Shown here piece after piece: positions 1 to 6,288 of a stretch of DNA of 15,919 nt (positions are counted from its first letter, which is position 1; every line of letters begins with the position of its first letter). Origin of the DNA: Butyrivibrio sp. (GTDB lineage: Bacteria; Bacillota_A; Clostridia; Lachnospirales; Lachnospiraceae); the NCBI GenBank assembly GCA_017996845.1, contig JAGOGF010000048.1:1-15919 (forward strand). Reading direction: 5' to 3'. Both the position numbers and the translations under genes were made by a program. The notes below the pieces were generated by a model. It had not been told where the DNA came from. It ran no database searches and was given only the letters and a program-made list of their open reading frames with translations.

Positions 1-497
1 CCATGCAGACACTTTCAGGAATGGGGCATTTTGATTTCAGAATGGATGGTGCATACAGTTATGAGCAGGCGTTTCAGATTCTGAACCGTATTGCAGGAAA
101 TAAGCAGGACGCCATACAATTGTATACCAGAATGCTGTTTAATGTGCTTGCAGTCAATCATGATGATCATATCAAAAACATTTCTTTTTTGATGGATAGA
201 AGCGGAAAATGGTCTTTGTCACCGGCATATGATGTGACATATGCCTTCAACCCTGCAGGAAGATGGACAAGAATGCATCAGATGAGTATAAACGGTAAAA
301 GGGAGAACTTTGTACGGAAGGATTTCTGGACATGTGCACAAAATGCCGGTTTGAAAAAAAATGAAGCAGAAGCAGCCCTTGAAAACGTAATGGCGGCTTT
401 GAAAGCCTGGCCGGCCTGCGCAGAAAAAGCAGGACTTACGCAAAAGCGGATGAAAGAAATTCAGGATAATATGCAAATAGCAAAAACTTGGTCTTGA
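1..497 (+). CDS. HipA-family serine/threonine kinase toxin, C-terminal part (5' end outside window)
   Basis: The reading frame is open to the left window edge, so only about 165 C-terminal residues are visible. The first ATG, at base 3, is unlikely to be the real start because HipA proteins are usually about 400-440 residues. Counting from that ATG, residues 52-59 read NHDDHIKN, the HipA catalytic-loop pattern (N-x-D-x-H-x-K-N), and residues 72-77 read LSPAYD, whose Asp77 matches the Mg-binding Asp of the family. The stretch with HQMSINGKR is typical of the larger HipA subfamily, not of the short HipA of E. coli K-12. Known HipA kinases phosphorylate targets such as glutamyl-tRNA synthetase; the target here is unknown. 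The antitoxin and N-terminal subdomain, if present, lie upstream and cannot be seen. The stop overlaps the -35 box of the following tRNA promoter. Confidence 0.85.
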   Translation, partial: MQTLSGMGHFDFRMDGAYSYEQAFQILNRIAGNKQDAIQLYTRMLFNVLAVNHDDHIKNISFLMDRSGKWSLSPAYDVTYAFNPAGRWTRMHQMSINGKRENFVRKDFWTCAQNAGLKKNEAEAALENVMAALKAWPACAEKAGLTQKRMKEIQDNMQIAKTWS

Positions 498-522
498 AGA
501 TGTTTTTTTGCCGTGATACAAT
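494..522 (+). promoter_or_regulatory. Sigma-A promoter of tRNA-Ala, extended -10 type
   Basis: TTGAAG (494-499) and TACAAT (517-522) are separated by 17 bases. A TG at 514-515 one base before the -10 makes it an extended -10 promoter. Transcription would start near 529, about 14 bases before the mature tRNA. The -35 overlaps the stop codon of the hipA-like gene, so the tRNA need not depend on read-through. Confidence 0.65.
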
Positions 523-542
523 AAGAAAGTTGTGAGATAGAC

Positions 543-615
543 GGGGTTATAGCTCAGTTGGGAGAGCGCAGCGTTCGCAACGCTGAGGTCGAGGGTTCGA
601 TCCCCTTTGACTCCA
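543..615 (+). tRNA. tRNA-Ala, anticodon CGC
   Basis: A complete 73-base cloverleaf can be folded by hand. The acceptor stem is 543-549 with 608-614, the D stem 552-555 with 564-567, the anticodon stem 569-573 with 581-585, and the T stem 591-595 with 603-607 closing a TTCGATC loop. The anticodon loop TTCGCAA (574-580) places CGC at 576-578, which reads the alanine codon GCG. The third acceptor pair is G545 with T612, the G3-U70 wobble that is the main identity signal for alanyl-tRNA synthetase, so the alanine call is supported twice. The discriminator is A615. CCA is not encoded, because TGA follows, and must be added enzymatically. Confidence 0.95.
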
Positions 616-631
616 TGATCATGAATACAAT

Positions 632-677
632 AAAAACCTTTTACAATTGGCAGTTGCCGGATTGTAAAAGGTTTTTT
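632..677. terminator. Bidirectional intrinsic terminator between tRNA-Ala and tmcAL
   Basis: A perfect 16-bp inverted repeat pairs 632-647 with 661-676 around a 13-base loop that can itself form a small GGC/GCC pairing. On the + strand it ends in a run of six T (672-677). On the - strand the five A at 632-636 give the U run. It lies 17 bases after the tRNA and 5 bases after the tmcAL stop, so it can end both convergent transcripts. Confidence 0.92.
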
Positions 678-681
678 GCTG

Positions 682-2088
682 TCAGGAAATAATGATCAGT
701 TCCTTCCTATATTCACTGCTGCCGGTTCGTCCGCATACCATATCATAGACCTCACTGGAACGGATATCTTCGTTTAAAAGACGAAGAGAAAGCGGATCGA
801 GATTCTTTTTTGCATCAGCAAGTTTGCTGATCAGAGGAAGATCTGCATTCCGGCGGAGCTTATGCAGAAGCGGCGCAGCGTCTTTGCGAAAACCCAGAAT
901 GCGGGCATAGCCTGTAATGGAACCAAATGCGCCGCCGGCATATTCATATAGATGTTCCTGTGTAATGTCCAGGATGATATGCATCAGGCTACGCTGAATT
1001 CTCGTGTAAGTCAGATCCTTTGATTTCAAAAGAGCGGCAAAGGTATCAAAGGAATGGAAATCAGGCAGATTCCGGATGATTTTGTCAGATAAATCGCCAT
1101 GAATATCAGCATATTGCGTAAAGCCGTTTTCTTTTTCCAGGATGAGTTTATATTGCAGCAGATTGGAAAAATGATTTGCGGTAAGATAGCCCGCTGGTGC
1201 TTTCTGCGGCCATGCAAGCAGCAGATCTGCACAGCCCTGCGGCATGGAAGTATACAAAATATGTTGCAGCTGCTCGGGAGTATAGATTTCGTGGGCAGTT
1301 CCGACGGTGGACGTTTCTAATTCCTGTTCCAGCAAAAGCCGGCGTATTCCGCTTGCACTTGCCGAAGGAATGGAAGTGCTGTCTGAGTTCTGCAATATAT
1401 TCTGGACTGCTGCGGATGCAAATTCCGGTGAAGAAGAGGGAATCAGATCATGGTAACCTGCACCGATTCTCTTTATGGTAAAGGGCTGTATGGAACTGTG
1501 TGCTTCCTGCAATGCACAGAGGTATTCAATGCCAAGAATATTGTTGGGAGAAATCAGATCTGTTCTGCGATTGAGAGCCTGATCCTGATTGACAGTATCT
1601 GAGAATTCCATCTGACCTTGATCGGCAGACATGGAAAGGGACGACAGAATTGCTGTCTGCCTTGCAGCAGGAAAACTGAAGCCTTTTTTCATTTGATCAC
1701 TGAGGATGTTTTTGAATGCAGCGGGTTCCTCATTCAGCAGAGCTGCGATTTCCGTAAGAAGCGGAAGATTGCCGCTTTCACTTCCAAAGGCAAGCGTATC
1801 GATGATGCCTAGCCTGTTCAGAATAGATACAGCTCCTCTTGCAAAAAATTCTGCGCTGGCAAGACTGTAGTATACAGGAAGTTCCAGAACAAGATCTGCT
1901 CCGCTTTGCAGTGCCATACAGGTCCGTTCACTTTTATCAATAATAGAAGGAATTCCGCGCTGAACATAATCCCCGCTCATGATAAGCACAACAAAATCAG
2001 CACCTGTCTGCTTCTTTGCAGTCTGCATCAGGTGTACATGTCCATTATGTAGGGGATTCAGTTCTGTAATAATACCAAGTGTTTTCAT
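682..2088 (-). CDS. tmcAL: tRNA(Met) cytidine acetate ligase TmcAL (YlbM, nucleotidyltransferase fold)
   Basis: TmcAL makes N4-acetylcytidine at wobble position 34 of elongator tRNA-Met from acetate and ATP through an acetyl-adenylate; it acts in the cytosol. The N-terminus carries the HxGH-type nucleotide-binding motif NPLHNGH (residues 11-17, His14 and His17). Further family motifs are SGDYVQRG (38-45), FGSESG (101-106) and SPNNILGIEY (180-189). At 468 residues it is longer than the roughly 400-415 usual in the family; the extra length is mostly a polar stretch at about 151-177 just before the NNILG motif. The start at 2088 puts the first motif at the expected distance. An AAGGAAAG purine stretch lies about 10-17 bases upstream, so the ribosome site is only moderate. 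It is the only - strand gene and is divergent from pta-ackA. Identity is firm at family level; activity is inferred from the characterised Bacillus protein. Confidence 0.93.
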   Translation of the reverse strand: MKTLGIITELNPLHNGHVHLMQTAKKQTGADFVVLIMSGDYVQRGIPSIIDKSERTCMALQSGADLVLELPVYYSLASAEFFARGAVSILNRLGIIDTLAFGSESGNLPLLTEIAALLNEEPAAFKNILSDQMKKGFSFPAARQTAILSSLSMSADQGQMEFSDTVNQDQALNRRTDLISPNNILGIEYLCALQEAHSSIQPFTIKRIGAGYHDLIPSSSPEFASAAVQNILQNSDSTSIPSASASGIRRLLLEQELETSTVGTAHEIYTPEQLQHILYTSMPQGCADLLLAWPQKAPAGYLTANHFSNLLQYKLILEKENGFTQYADIHGDLSDKIIRNLPDFHSFDTFAALLKSKDLTYTRIQRSLMHIILDITQEHLYEYAGGAFGSITGYARILGFRKDAAPLLHKLRRNADLPLISKLADAKKNLDPLSLRLLNEDIRSSEVYDMVCGRTGSSEYRKELIIIS

Positions 2089-2108
2089 TGTTAAAAAAAT
2101 ATCTTTCC

Positions 2109-2136
2109 TTGTAATCGAGTTGAAGAACGTTATACT
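2109..2136 (+). promoter_or_regulatory. Candidate pta-ackA promoter
   Basis: TTGTAA (2109-2114) and TATACT (2131-2136) are separated by 16 bases, giving a predicted start near 2143 and a 36-base leader before the pta ATG. It is a reasonable but not perfect sigma-A match. It overlaps face to face with the candidate tmcAL promoter. Confidence 0.5.
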
Positions 2137-2150
2137 GAAGTAGGTAAATA

Positions 2151-2159
2151 ATTATATCA
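2151..2159 (-). promoter_or_regulatory. Candidate tmcAL promoter, extended -10
   Basis: Read on the - strand, 2159 down to 2151 is TGATATAAT, a perfect -10 with the TG extension. No good -35 is seen 17 bases away (TTTTAT), which extended -10 promoters tolerate. The predicted start is near 2144, leaving about 56 bases of leader before the tmcAL ATG at 2088. Confidence 0.5.
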
Positions 2160-2178
2160 TCAGAAAGGGAATAATAAA

Positions 2179-3180
2179 ATGTCTTATATTGACAGAATCA
2201 AAGAGAAAGCAAAGGCAAACATAAAAACAATCGTTCTGCCGGAAAGTGAAGATAACAGAACTCTTCTTGCGGCAGCTGATATACTTAGAGATGGTATTGC
2301 AAAGCTTATCCTTGTAGGAGCTGAAACCGAAATTATGGAAAAGGCGGAAACACTTCATGTGAATCTGTCCGGAGTAAAAATCGTAGATCCTGCAAAAGAC
2401 CCGTCATTTGAAGAATATGCAAATACGCTTTACGAGCTGCGTAAAACAAAGGGGATGACTGAAGAAGAAGCCAGAGAAATTTTGTCTGAGAATCGCATTT
2501 ATTATGGCGTTATGATGGTAAAAACAGGAGCGGCAGATGGTCTGGTTGCAGGTGCATGCCATGCAACGGCAGCTACGCTGCGTCCTGCCCTTCAGATCCT
2601 GAAGACAGCACCGGGTGTCAAGATGGTGTCCGGATTTTTCATTGTACATGTACCTGGCAGTGAATACGGAGCAGATGGTACTTTCCTGTTTGCAGATGCA
2701 GGGCTGAATCAGGATCCTACAGCAGAAGAACTTGCAGTGATTGCCGGCAGCAGTGCCCGCAGTTTCCGTCAGCTGGTTGATGCAGAGCCTGCCATTGCAC
2801 TCTTATCTCATTCCACAAAAGGAAGTGCAAAACATGTACTGGTTGATAAAGTGGTTGAAGCGGTTCATATTGCACATGAAATGTATCCGGATCTCAAACT
2901 GGACGGAGAACTGCAGCTTGATGCGGCAATTGTACCGGAAGTGGCAGAATCCAAGGCTCCCGGAAGTGAAGTTGCCGGGCATGCAAATGTTCTGATATTC
3001 CCCAATCTGGATGCCGGAAATATTGGTTACAAGCTCGTTCAGAGACTGGCAAAAGCGGATGCTTATGGCCCAATGTTACAGGGAATTGCAAGACCGGTTA
3101 ATGATTTGTCACGTGGCTGCAGCTGGGAAGATATTGTCGGTGTTGTTGCGCTGACATGTGTACAGGCACAGATGCAATAA
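2179..3180 (+). CDS. pta: Phosphate acetyltransferase
   Basis: Pta exchanges CoA of acetyl-CoA for phosphate to give acetyl phosphate, the first step of acetate formation in fermentation, in the cytosol. The 333-residue length is that of the single-domain Pta class, without the extra N-terminal regulatory domains of the long E. coli form. Recognisable blocks are the N-terminal TIVLPESEDNR, the central GAADGLVAGACHATAATLRP, and RPVNDLSRGCS near the C-terminus, where Ser311 and Arg312 match the serine and arginine implicated in catalysis and CoA binding in characterised Pta. GAAAGGGA at 2163-2170 is the ribosome site, 8 bases before the ATG. It is followed by ackA after a 96-base gap with no terminator, so the two are probably co-transcribed. 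Confidence 0.96.
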   Translation: MSYIDRIKEKAKANIKTIVLPESEDNRTLLAAADILRDGIAKLILVGAETEIMEKAETLHVNLSGVKIVDPAKDPSFEEYANTLYELRKTKGMTEEEAREILSENRIYYGVMMVKTGAADGLVAGACHATAATLRPALQILKTAPGVKMVSGFFIVHVPGSEYGADGTFLFADAGLNQDPTAEELAVIAGSSARSFRQLVDAEPAIALLSHSTKGSAKHVLVDKVVEAVHIAHEMYPDLKLDGELQLDAAIVPEVAESKAPGSEVAGHANVLIFPNLDAGNIGYKLVQRLAKADAYGPMLQGIARPVNDLSRGCSWEDIVGVVALTCVQAQMQ

Positions 3181-3238
3181 ATTGAATTGCCTGCAGAAGC
3201 AGCAGGATATAAGGATCATTCTAATATAGAAAGACAAA

Positions 3239-3256
3239 GGCGGGTACAGACCCGTT
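3239..3256 (+). other. Small hairpin in the pta-ackA gap
   Basis: CGGGT (3241-3245) pairs perfectly with ACCCG (3250-3254) around the loop ACAG, and two further G-U pairs extend the stem to 7 bp. No T run follows, so it is not a terminator. It lies about 10 bases before the ackA ribosome site and could protect or process the mRNA; this is inference. Confidence 0.4.
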
Positions 3257-3276
3257 ATGAAATGGTGGAGGATTAT

Positions 3277-4479
3277 ATGAAAGTTCTGGTTATTAATTGC
3301 GGAAGTTCATCCCTGAAATTTCAGCTGATTAACGCTGATGACGAAGTACTGATCGCAAAGGGATTATGTGACAGAATAGGTATTGAAGGAAGTCAGATCA
3401 GTTTCACTGTAATCGGTCATGACAAGATAACAAGAGAGACACCGATGCCGGATCATAAAACAGCAATTGATCTTGTGCTGAAGGCACTTGTCAATCCGGA
3501 ATATCATGCATTGCATTCTCTGAGTGAAATCGGAGCAGTCGGACACCGGATTGTACACGGCGGAGAAAGCTTCAAAAAATCCGTAATTATTGATGAAAAT
3601 GTAATTAAGGCAATTGAAGAAGTCAGTGATCTGGCACCGCTTCATAATCCTGCGAATCTGATGGGTGTCAGGATCTGTCAGGAGCTGATGCCTGGAATCC
3701 CGATGGTTGCTGTATTTGATACCGCATTTCATCAGACAATGCCGGAAGAAGCATATCTGTACGGCCTTCCATATGAATTTTATGCCAAGTATAAGATCAG
3801 AAGATACGGCTTTCATGGAACCAGTCATGCCTATGTTTCAAGACGCTGCGCTGAGATTATGGGAAAGAAATATGAAGAAAGCAAAATCATTGTGTGTCAC
3901 CTTGGAAACGGTGCCAGCATTTCAGCTGTAAAAAATGGTAAGTGTATGGATACCTCCATGGGACTTACCCCGCTGGAAGGTCTGATCATGGGAACCAGAT
4001 GCGGGAGTATTGATCCTTCCGTCATAGAACTGATTGAACAGAAAACACAGATGAGTACAAAAGAAGTCATGATGATTCTGAATAAGAAGTCAGGAGTGTA
4101 TGGACTTTCAGATGATATCTCATCGGATTTCAGAGATCTGGAAGACAAGTATTTCCTGAATGTTCCGGGAGCTGTTCGTGCAATTGATATCTTCAGTTAT
4201 CAGGTATTAAAGTATATCGGTTCCTATGTTGCGGTAATGGACGGTGTTGATGCGATCTGCTTTACAGCAGGAGTCGGTGAGAACAGCCCTCTGATCCGTA
4301 AACTGGTTCTGGATCGTCTTGGATATCTCGGAATTCATGTAGATGAAGAAGCAAATGAAGTACACGGCAAGGAAAGAATGATAAGTACACCGGACAGTGC
4401 TGTGAAGGCATACGCAATTCCGACAAATGAAGAGCTTACCATTGCACGCGATACTTATGCACTGTGCAAAAATATGTAA
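3277..4479 (+). CDS. ackA: Acetate kinase
   Basis: AckA transfers the phosphoryl group of acetyl phosphate to ADP, giving acetate and ATP; with Pta it forms the main ATP-yielding acetate pathway. I start it at the ATG at 3277, 5 bases after a GGAGG (3267-3271), not at the in-frame ATG 90 bases upstream, because MKVLVINCGSSSLKF is the family N-terminus. That choice gives 400 residues. Known active-site residues fall at the numbers used for the Methanosarcina enzyme: Asn7, Ser10, Ser12 and Lys14, Arg91, His123, Asp148, His180 and Arg241, with a C-terminal TNEEL glutamate near 385. HLGNGAS (208-214) and GVGENS are nucleotide-binding segments of the ASKHA fold. It follows pta in a likely operon; no convincing terminator follows it before the rpmF promoter. 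Confidence 0.97.
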   Translation: MKVLVINCGSSSLKFQLINADDEVLIAKGLCDRIGIEGSQISFTVIGHDKITRETPMPDHKTAIDLVLKALVNPEYHALHSLSEIGAVGHRIVHGGESFKKSVIIDENVIKAIEEVSDLAPLHNPANLMGVRICQELMPGIPMVAVFDTAFHQTMPEEAYLYGLPYEFYAKYKIRRYGFHGTSHAYVSRRCAEIMGKKYEESKIIVCHLGNGASISAVKNGKCMDTSMGLTPLEGLIMGTRCGSIDPSVIELIEQKTQMSTKEVMMILNKKSGVYGLSDDISSDFRDLEDKYFLNVPGAVRAIDIFSYQVLKYIGSYVAVMDGVDAICFTAGVGENSPLIRKLVLDRLGYLGIHVDEEANEVHGKERMISTPDSAVKAYAIPTNEELTIARDTYALCKNM

Positions 4480-4487
4480 CTTTTTTG

Positions 4488-4516
4488 TTGACAAACAAAC
4501 GTACTGTCGGTATAAT
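4488..4516 (+). promoter_or_regulatory. Consensus-perfect sigma-A promoter of rpmF
   Basis: TTGACA (4488-4493) and TATAAT (4511-4516) match the consensus at all twelve positions with the ideal 17-base spacer. The predicted start is near 4523. The promoter lies 9 bases after the ackA stop and marks a new transcription unit with high expected output. Confidence 0.9.
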
Positions 4517-4522
4517 AGTCAA

Positions 4523-4609
4523 CGTGTGTTAATGAAATAACTACGTAAACTGTTATTTGCAAAAAGCGAATAATTGACGATACGGTTGCTGTAAGGAGGT
4601 GTTACTGAA
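4523..4609 (+). promoter_or_regulatory. rpmF leader with two mutually exclusive hairpins
   Basis: The roughly 87-base untranslated leader contains AAATAAC (4535-4541), which can pair with GTTATTT (4552-4558). It also contains TTATTTGC (4553-4560), which can pair with GCGAATAA (4566-4573) around AAAAA, using one G-U pair. The two stems share 4553-4558, so only one can form at a time. The ribosome site AAGGAGGTG (about 4593-4601) follows and is not itself inside either stem. Regulation is inferred only. Confidence 0.4.
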
Positions 4610-4795
4610 ATGTCAATCTGCCCAAAGAATAAGTCATCCAAAGGTCACAGAGATCAGAGAAGAGCGAACTGGAAAATGACCGCTCCTACACTTGTAAAGT
4701 GCAGTCATTGTGGAGCTTTGATGCAGCCACATAAGGTTTGCAAAGCTTGCGGTTACTACGCAAATAAGAGCGTTGTTGCTACAACTGAAGACTGA
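4610..4795 (+). CDS. rpmF: 50S ribosomal protein L32 (zinc-ribbon form)
   Basis: This 61-residue basic protein is bL32 of the large ribosomal subunit. The N-terminus (CPKNKSSKGHRDQRRANW) is the family signature, and four cysteines, Cys31, Cys34, Cys44 and Cys47, form the two C-x2-C knuckles of the zinc-binding form. An additional Cys4 is outside the ribbon. The start follows a very strong ribosome site (AAGGAGGTG) at good spacing. It has its own promoter and is followed by an intrinsic terminator, so it may be largely monocistronic, unlike the tight rpmF-plsX coupling of many bacteria. The DUF177/YceD gene usually found directly upstream is not present in the 130-base gap after ackA. Confidence 0.97.
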   Translation: MSICPKNKSSKGHRDQRRANWKMTAPTLVKCSHCGALMQPHKVCKACGYYANKSVVATTED

Positions 4796-4824
4796 GATCA
4801 AAATCGTTGTTAAAGACGAAACTT

Positions 4825-4862
4825 AAGGCTTTCCGATTCTATGTCGGAAAGCCTTGATTTTT
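4825..4862 (+). terminator. Intrinsic terminator between rpmF and plsX
   Basis: AAGGCTTTCCGA (4825-4836) pairs perfectly with TCGGAAAGCCTT (4844-4855) around a 7-base loop, followed by GATTTTT (4856-4862). A 12-bp stem with a short T run should stop or attenuate rpmF transcripts 30 bases after the stop codon. Confidence 0.85.
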
Positions 4863-4946
4863 GTCTGACGTTTTAGTATATTGGAACTGTTCGAATATTT
4901 TGCAGTTATTTGCGTATTTCTGCAAAAACAAATCGGAGGTCAGCAA

Positions 4947-5960
4947 ATGTCTGAACTGGTTAAGGTAGCGGTAGATGCCATGGGTGGCGATCATGCACCG
5001 CAGGAGATTGTAAAAGGTGCGGTAGAAGCCGTACAGGAAAGTAAGGCGCTTAAGGTTTTTCTGGTTGGAAAAGAAGATGCCGTGCGTCAGGAACTTGCAA
5101 AGTATACCTTTGATCAGAGCCGGATTGAGGTTGTGGATGCAACAGAAGTAATTGATATGGCAGAACCTCCGGTCATGGCAATTCGAAATAAGAAAGATTC
5201 TTCCATTGTAAAAGCTTTATATCTTGTCAAACATGGTGAGTGTGATGCTTATGTTTCTGCAGGCAGTACAGGAGCTACTCTGGTTGGCGGACAGGTAATT
5301 GTCGGGAGAATCAAGGGAGTGGATCGTTCTCCGCTTGCACCGCTTATTCCTACGCAGAAGGGTGTATCGCTTTTGATTGACTGCGGAGCAAATGTAGATG
5401 CAAGAGCATCGCATCTGGTCCAGTTCGCCAGAATGGGTTCCATATATATGGAAAATGCCATGCAGATACACAATCCTACCGTTGCAATACTGAATATCGG
5501 AGCGGAAGAGGAAAAAGGAAATGCACTTGTCAAAGAAACCTATCCTTTATTAAAGAACTGTCCGGATATTAATTTTATCGGAAGTATTGAAGCAAGGGAT
5601 ATTCCGGCCGGCGGTGCAGATATCATTGTCTGTGAGGCTTTTTCCGGAAACATTGTTTTGAAGATGTATGAAGGCGTTGCAAAGTCTCTGCTGCAGGTTA
5701 TTAAGAAAGGCCTGATGAGCAGTTTGAGCAGCAAAATCGGAGCACTTCTGATTAAGAAACCTTTAAAGGCTGCACTTAAGGATTATGATCTGGAGAAATA
5801 TGGCGGTGCACCGATGCTGGGATTGAATGGCCTTGTTGTGAAGACACACGGAAGTGCAAAGGCGGTTGAAGTGAAGAATTCCATTCTGCAATGTGTTACA
5901 TTTAAGGAAATGAACGTCAGTGAGAAGATTCGTGAGAGGCTCAGTGCGGATAATCAGTAA
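4947..5960 (+). CDS. plsX: Phosphate acyltransferase PlsX
   Basis: PlsX converts acyl-ACP and phosphate to acyl-phosphate, the acyl donor for PlsY in the first step of phosphatidic acid synthesis; it is a peripheral membrane enzyme. I start it at the ATG at 4947, 7 bases after GGAGG (4935-4939). A longer frame beginning at TTG 4881 would add 22 hydrophobic residues with no ribosome site. The resulting 337 residues match the family length. Family features are the N-terminal VAVDAMGGDHAP, the SAGSTGATLVGG segment, LLIDCGANVDA, and the C-terminal KYGGAPMLGLNGLVVKTHGS. It lies after the rpmF terminator and before acpP, whose product carries its substrate. I saw no clear promoter directly upstream, so it may rely on read-through or on a weak one. 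Confidence 0.96.
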   Translation: MSELVKVAVDAMGGDHAPQEIVKGAVEAVQESKALKVFLVGKEDAVRQELAKYTFDQSRIEVVDATEVIDMAEPPVMAIRNKKDSSIVKALYLVKHGECDAYVSAGSTGATLVGGQVIVGRIKGVDRSPLAPLIPTQKGVSLLIDCGANVDARASHLVQFARMGSIYMENAMQIHNPTVAILNIGAEEEKGNALVKETYPLLKNCPDINFIGSIEARDIPAGGADIIVCEAFSGNIVLKMYEGVAKSLLQVIKKGLMSSLSSKIGALLIKKPLKAALKDYDLEKYGGAPMLGLNGLVVKTHGSAKAVEVKNSILQCVTFKEMNVSEKIRERLSADNQ

Positions 5961-5969
5961 ATTTATTCA

Positions 5970-5999
5970 TTGCAGAAAATACTGCGATTGAAATATAAA
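5970..5999 (+). promoter_or_regulatory. Possible acpP promoter
   Basis: TTGCAG (5970-5975) and TATAAA (5994-5999) are separated by 18 bases within the 74-base plsX-acpP gap. This would start transcription near 6006, about 29 bases before acpP. The match is fair and the region is A-rich, so chance is possible. Confidence 0.35.
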
Positions 6000-6034
6000 A
6001 AAGCAAAATCAGATGAGAAAGGCATGGTTTCAAT

Positions 6035-6271
6035 ATGGAATTTGAAAAATTAAAGGAAGTCATTGCAAATGTTTTAAATGTTGATCCGGAGGAAATCAGA
6101 ATGGAGACAACTTTTGTGGATGACCTTGGGGCAGACTCTTTGGATGTATTCCAGATTATTATGGGCATTGAGGATGAATTTGACATCAAGATTCCGGCAG
6201 AAAAAGCTGAAAAGATTGCAACAGTCGGTGAAGCGATTGAGCTGATCAAAGAGGCATTAAACGGCAGGTAA
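6035..6271 (+). CDS. acpP: Acyl carrier protein
   Basis: This 78-residue acidic protein carries growing acyl chains on a 4'-phosphopantetheine arm for fatty acid synthesis and donates them to PlsX. The attachment site is Ser35 in the motif GADSLD (32-37). The flanking LKEVIANVLNVDPEEI and IEDEFDIKIP helices are typical of the four-helix ACP fold, and the length is standard. The start has only a moderate ribosome site (GAGAAAGG, 6015-6022, 12 bases away), which is unexpected for a gene normally expressed at high level. The gene lies between plsX and rnc, a common order in Firmicutes. No other fatty acid synthesis genes are in the window. Confidence 0.96.
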   Translation: MEFEKLKEVIANVLNVDPEEIRMETTFVDDLGADSLDVFQIIMGIEDEFDIKIPAEKAEKIATVGEAIELIKEALNGR

Positions 6272-6288
6272 TTCCGAAATGTATGAAT

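Noticed and set aside
543..677. tRNA-Ala 3' end as an integration site for a mobile element.
   Set aside because: The tRNA 3' side runs straight into a terminator and tmcAL, with no integrase, no repeated tRNA 3' segment in the window and no foreign genes on that side.
3364..3828. 154-codon open frame on the - strand inside ackA.
   Set aside because: ackA is intact with all active-site residues; the antisense translation resembles no family and has no promoter or ribosome site.
4442..4486. Possible terminator at the ackA 3' end: TTGCAC/GTGCAA stem followed by six T at 4481-4486.
   Set aside because: The stem is only 6 bp, has a 16-base loop, lies inside the coding sequence, and is separated from the T run by 11 bases.
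4871..4890. FapR-like operator upstream of plsX (TTTAGTATATTGGAAC).
   Set aside because: Only a TTAGTA half-site is present; the palindromic second half is missing, so the match is at chance level.
6024..6053. Nine-codon frame ATG GTT TCA ... TAA overlapping the acpP start, better spaced from AAGG than acpP itself.
   Set aside because: It is too short to support as a gene and its product would be arbitrary. It could lower acpP initiation, but nothing in the sequence shows this.
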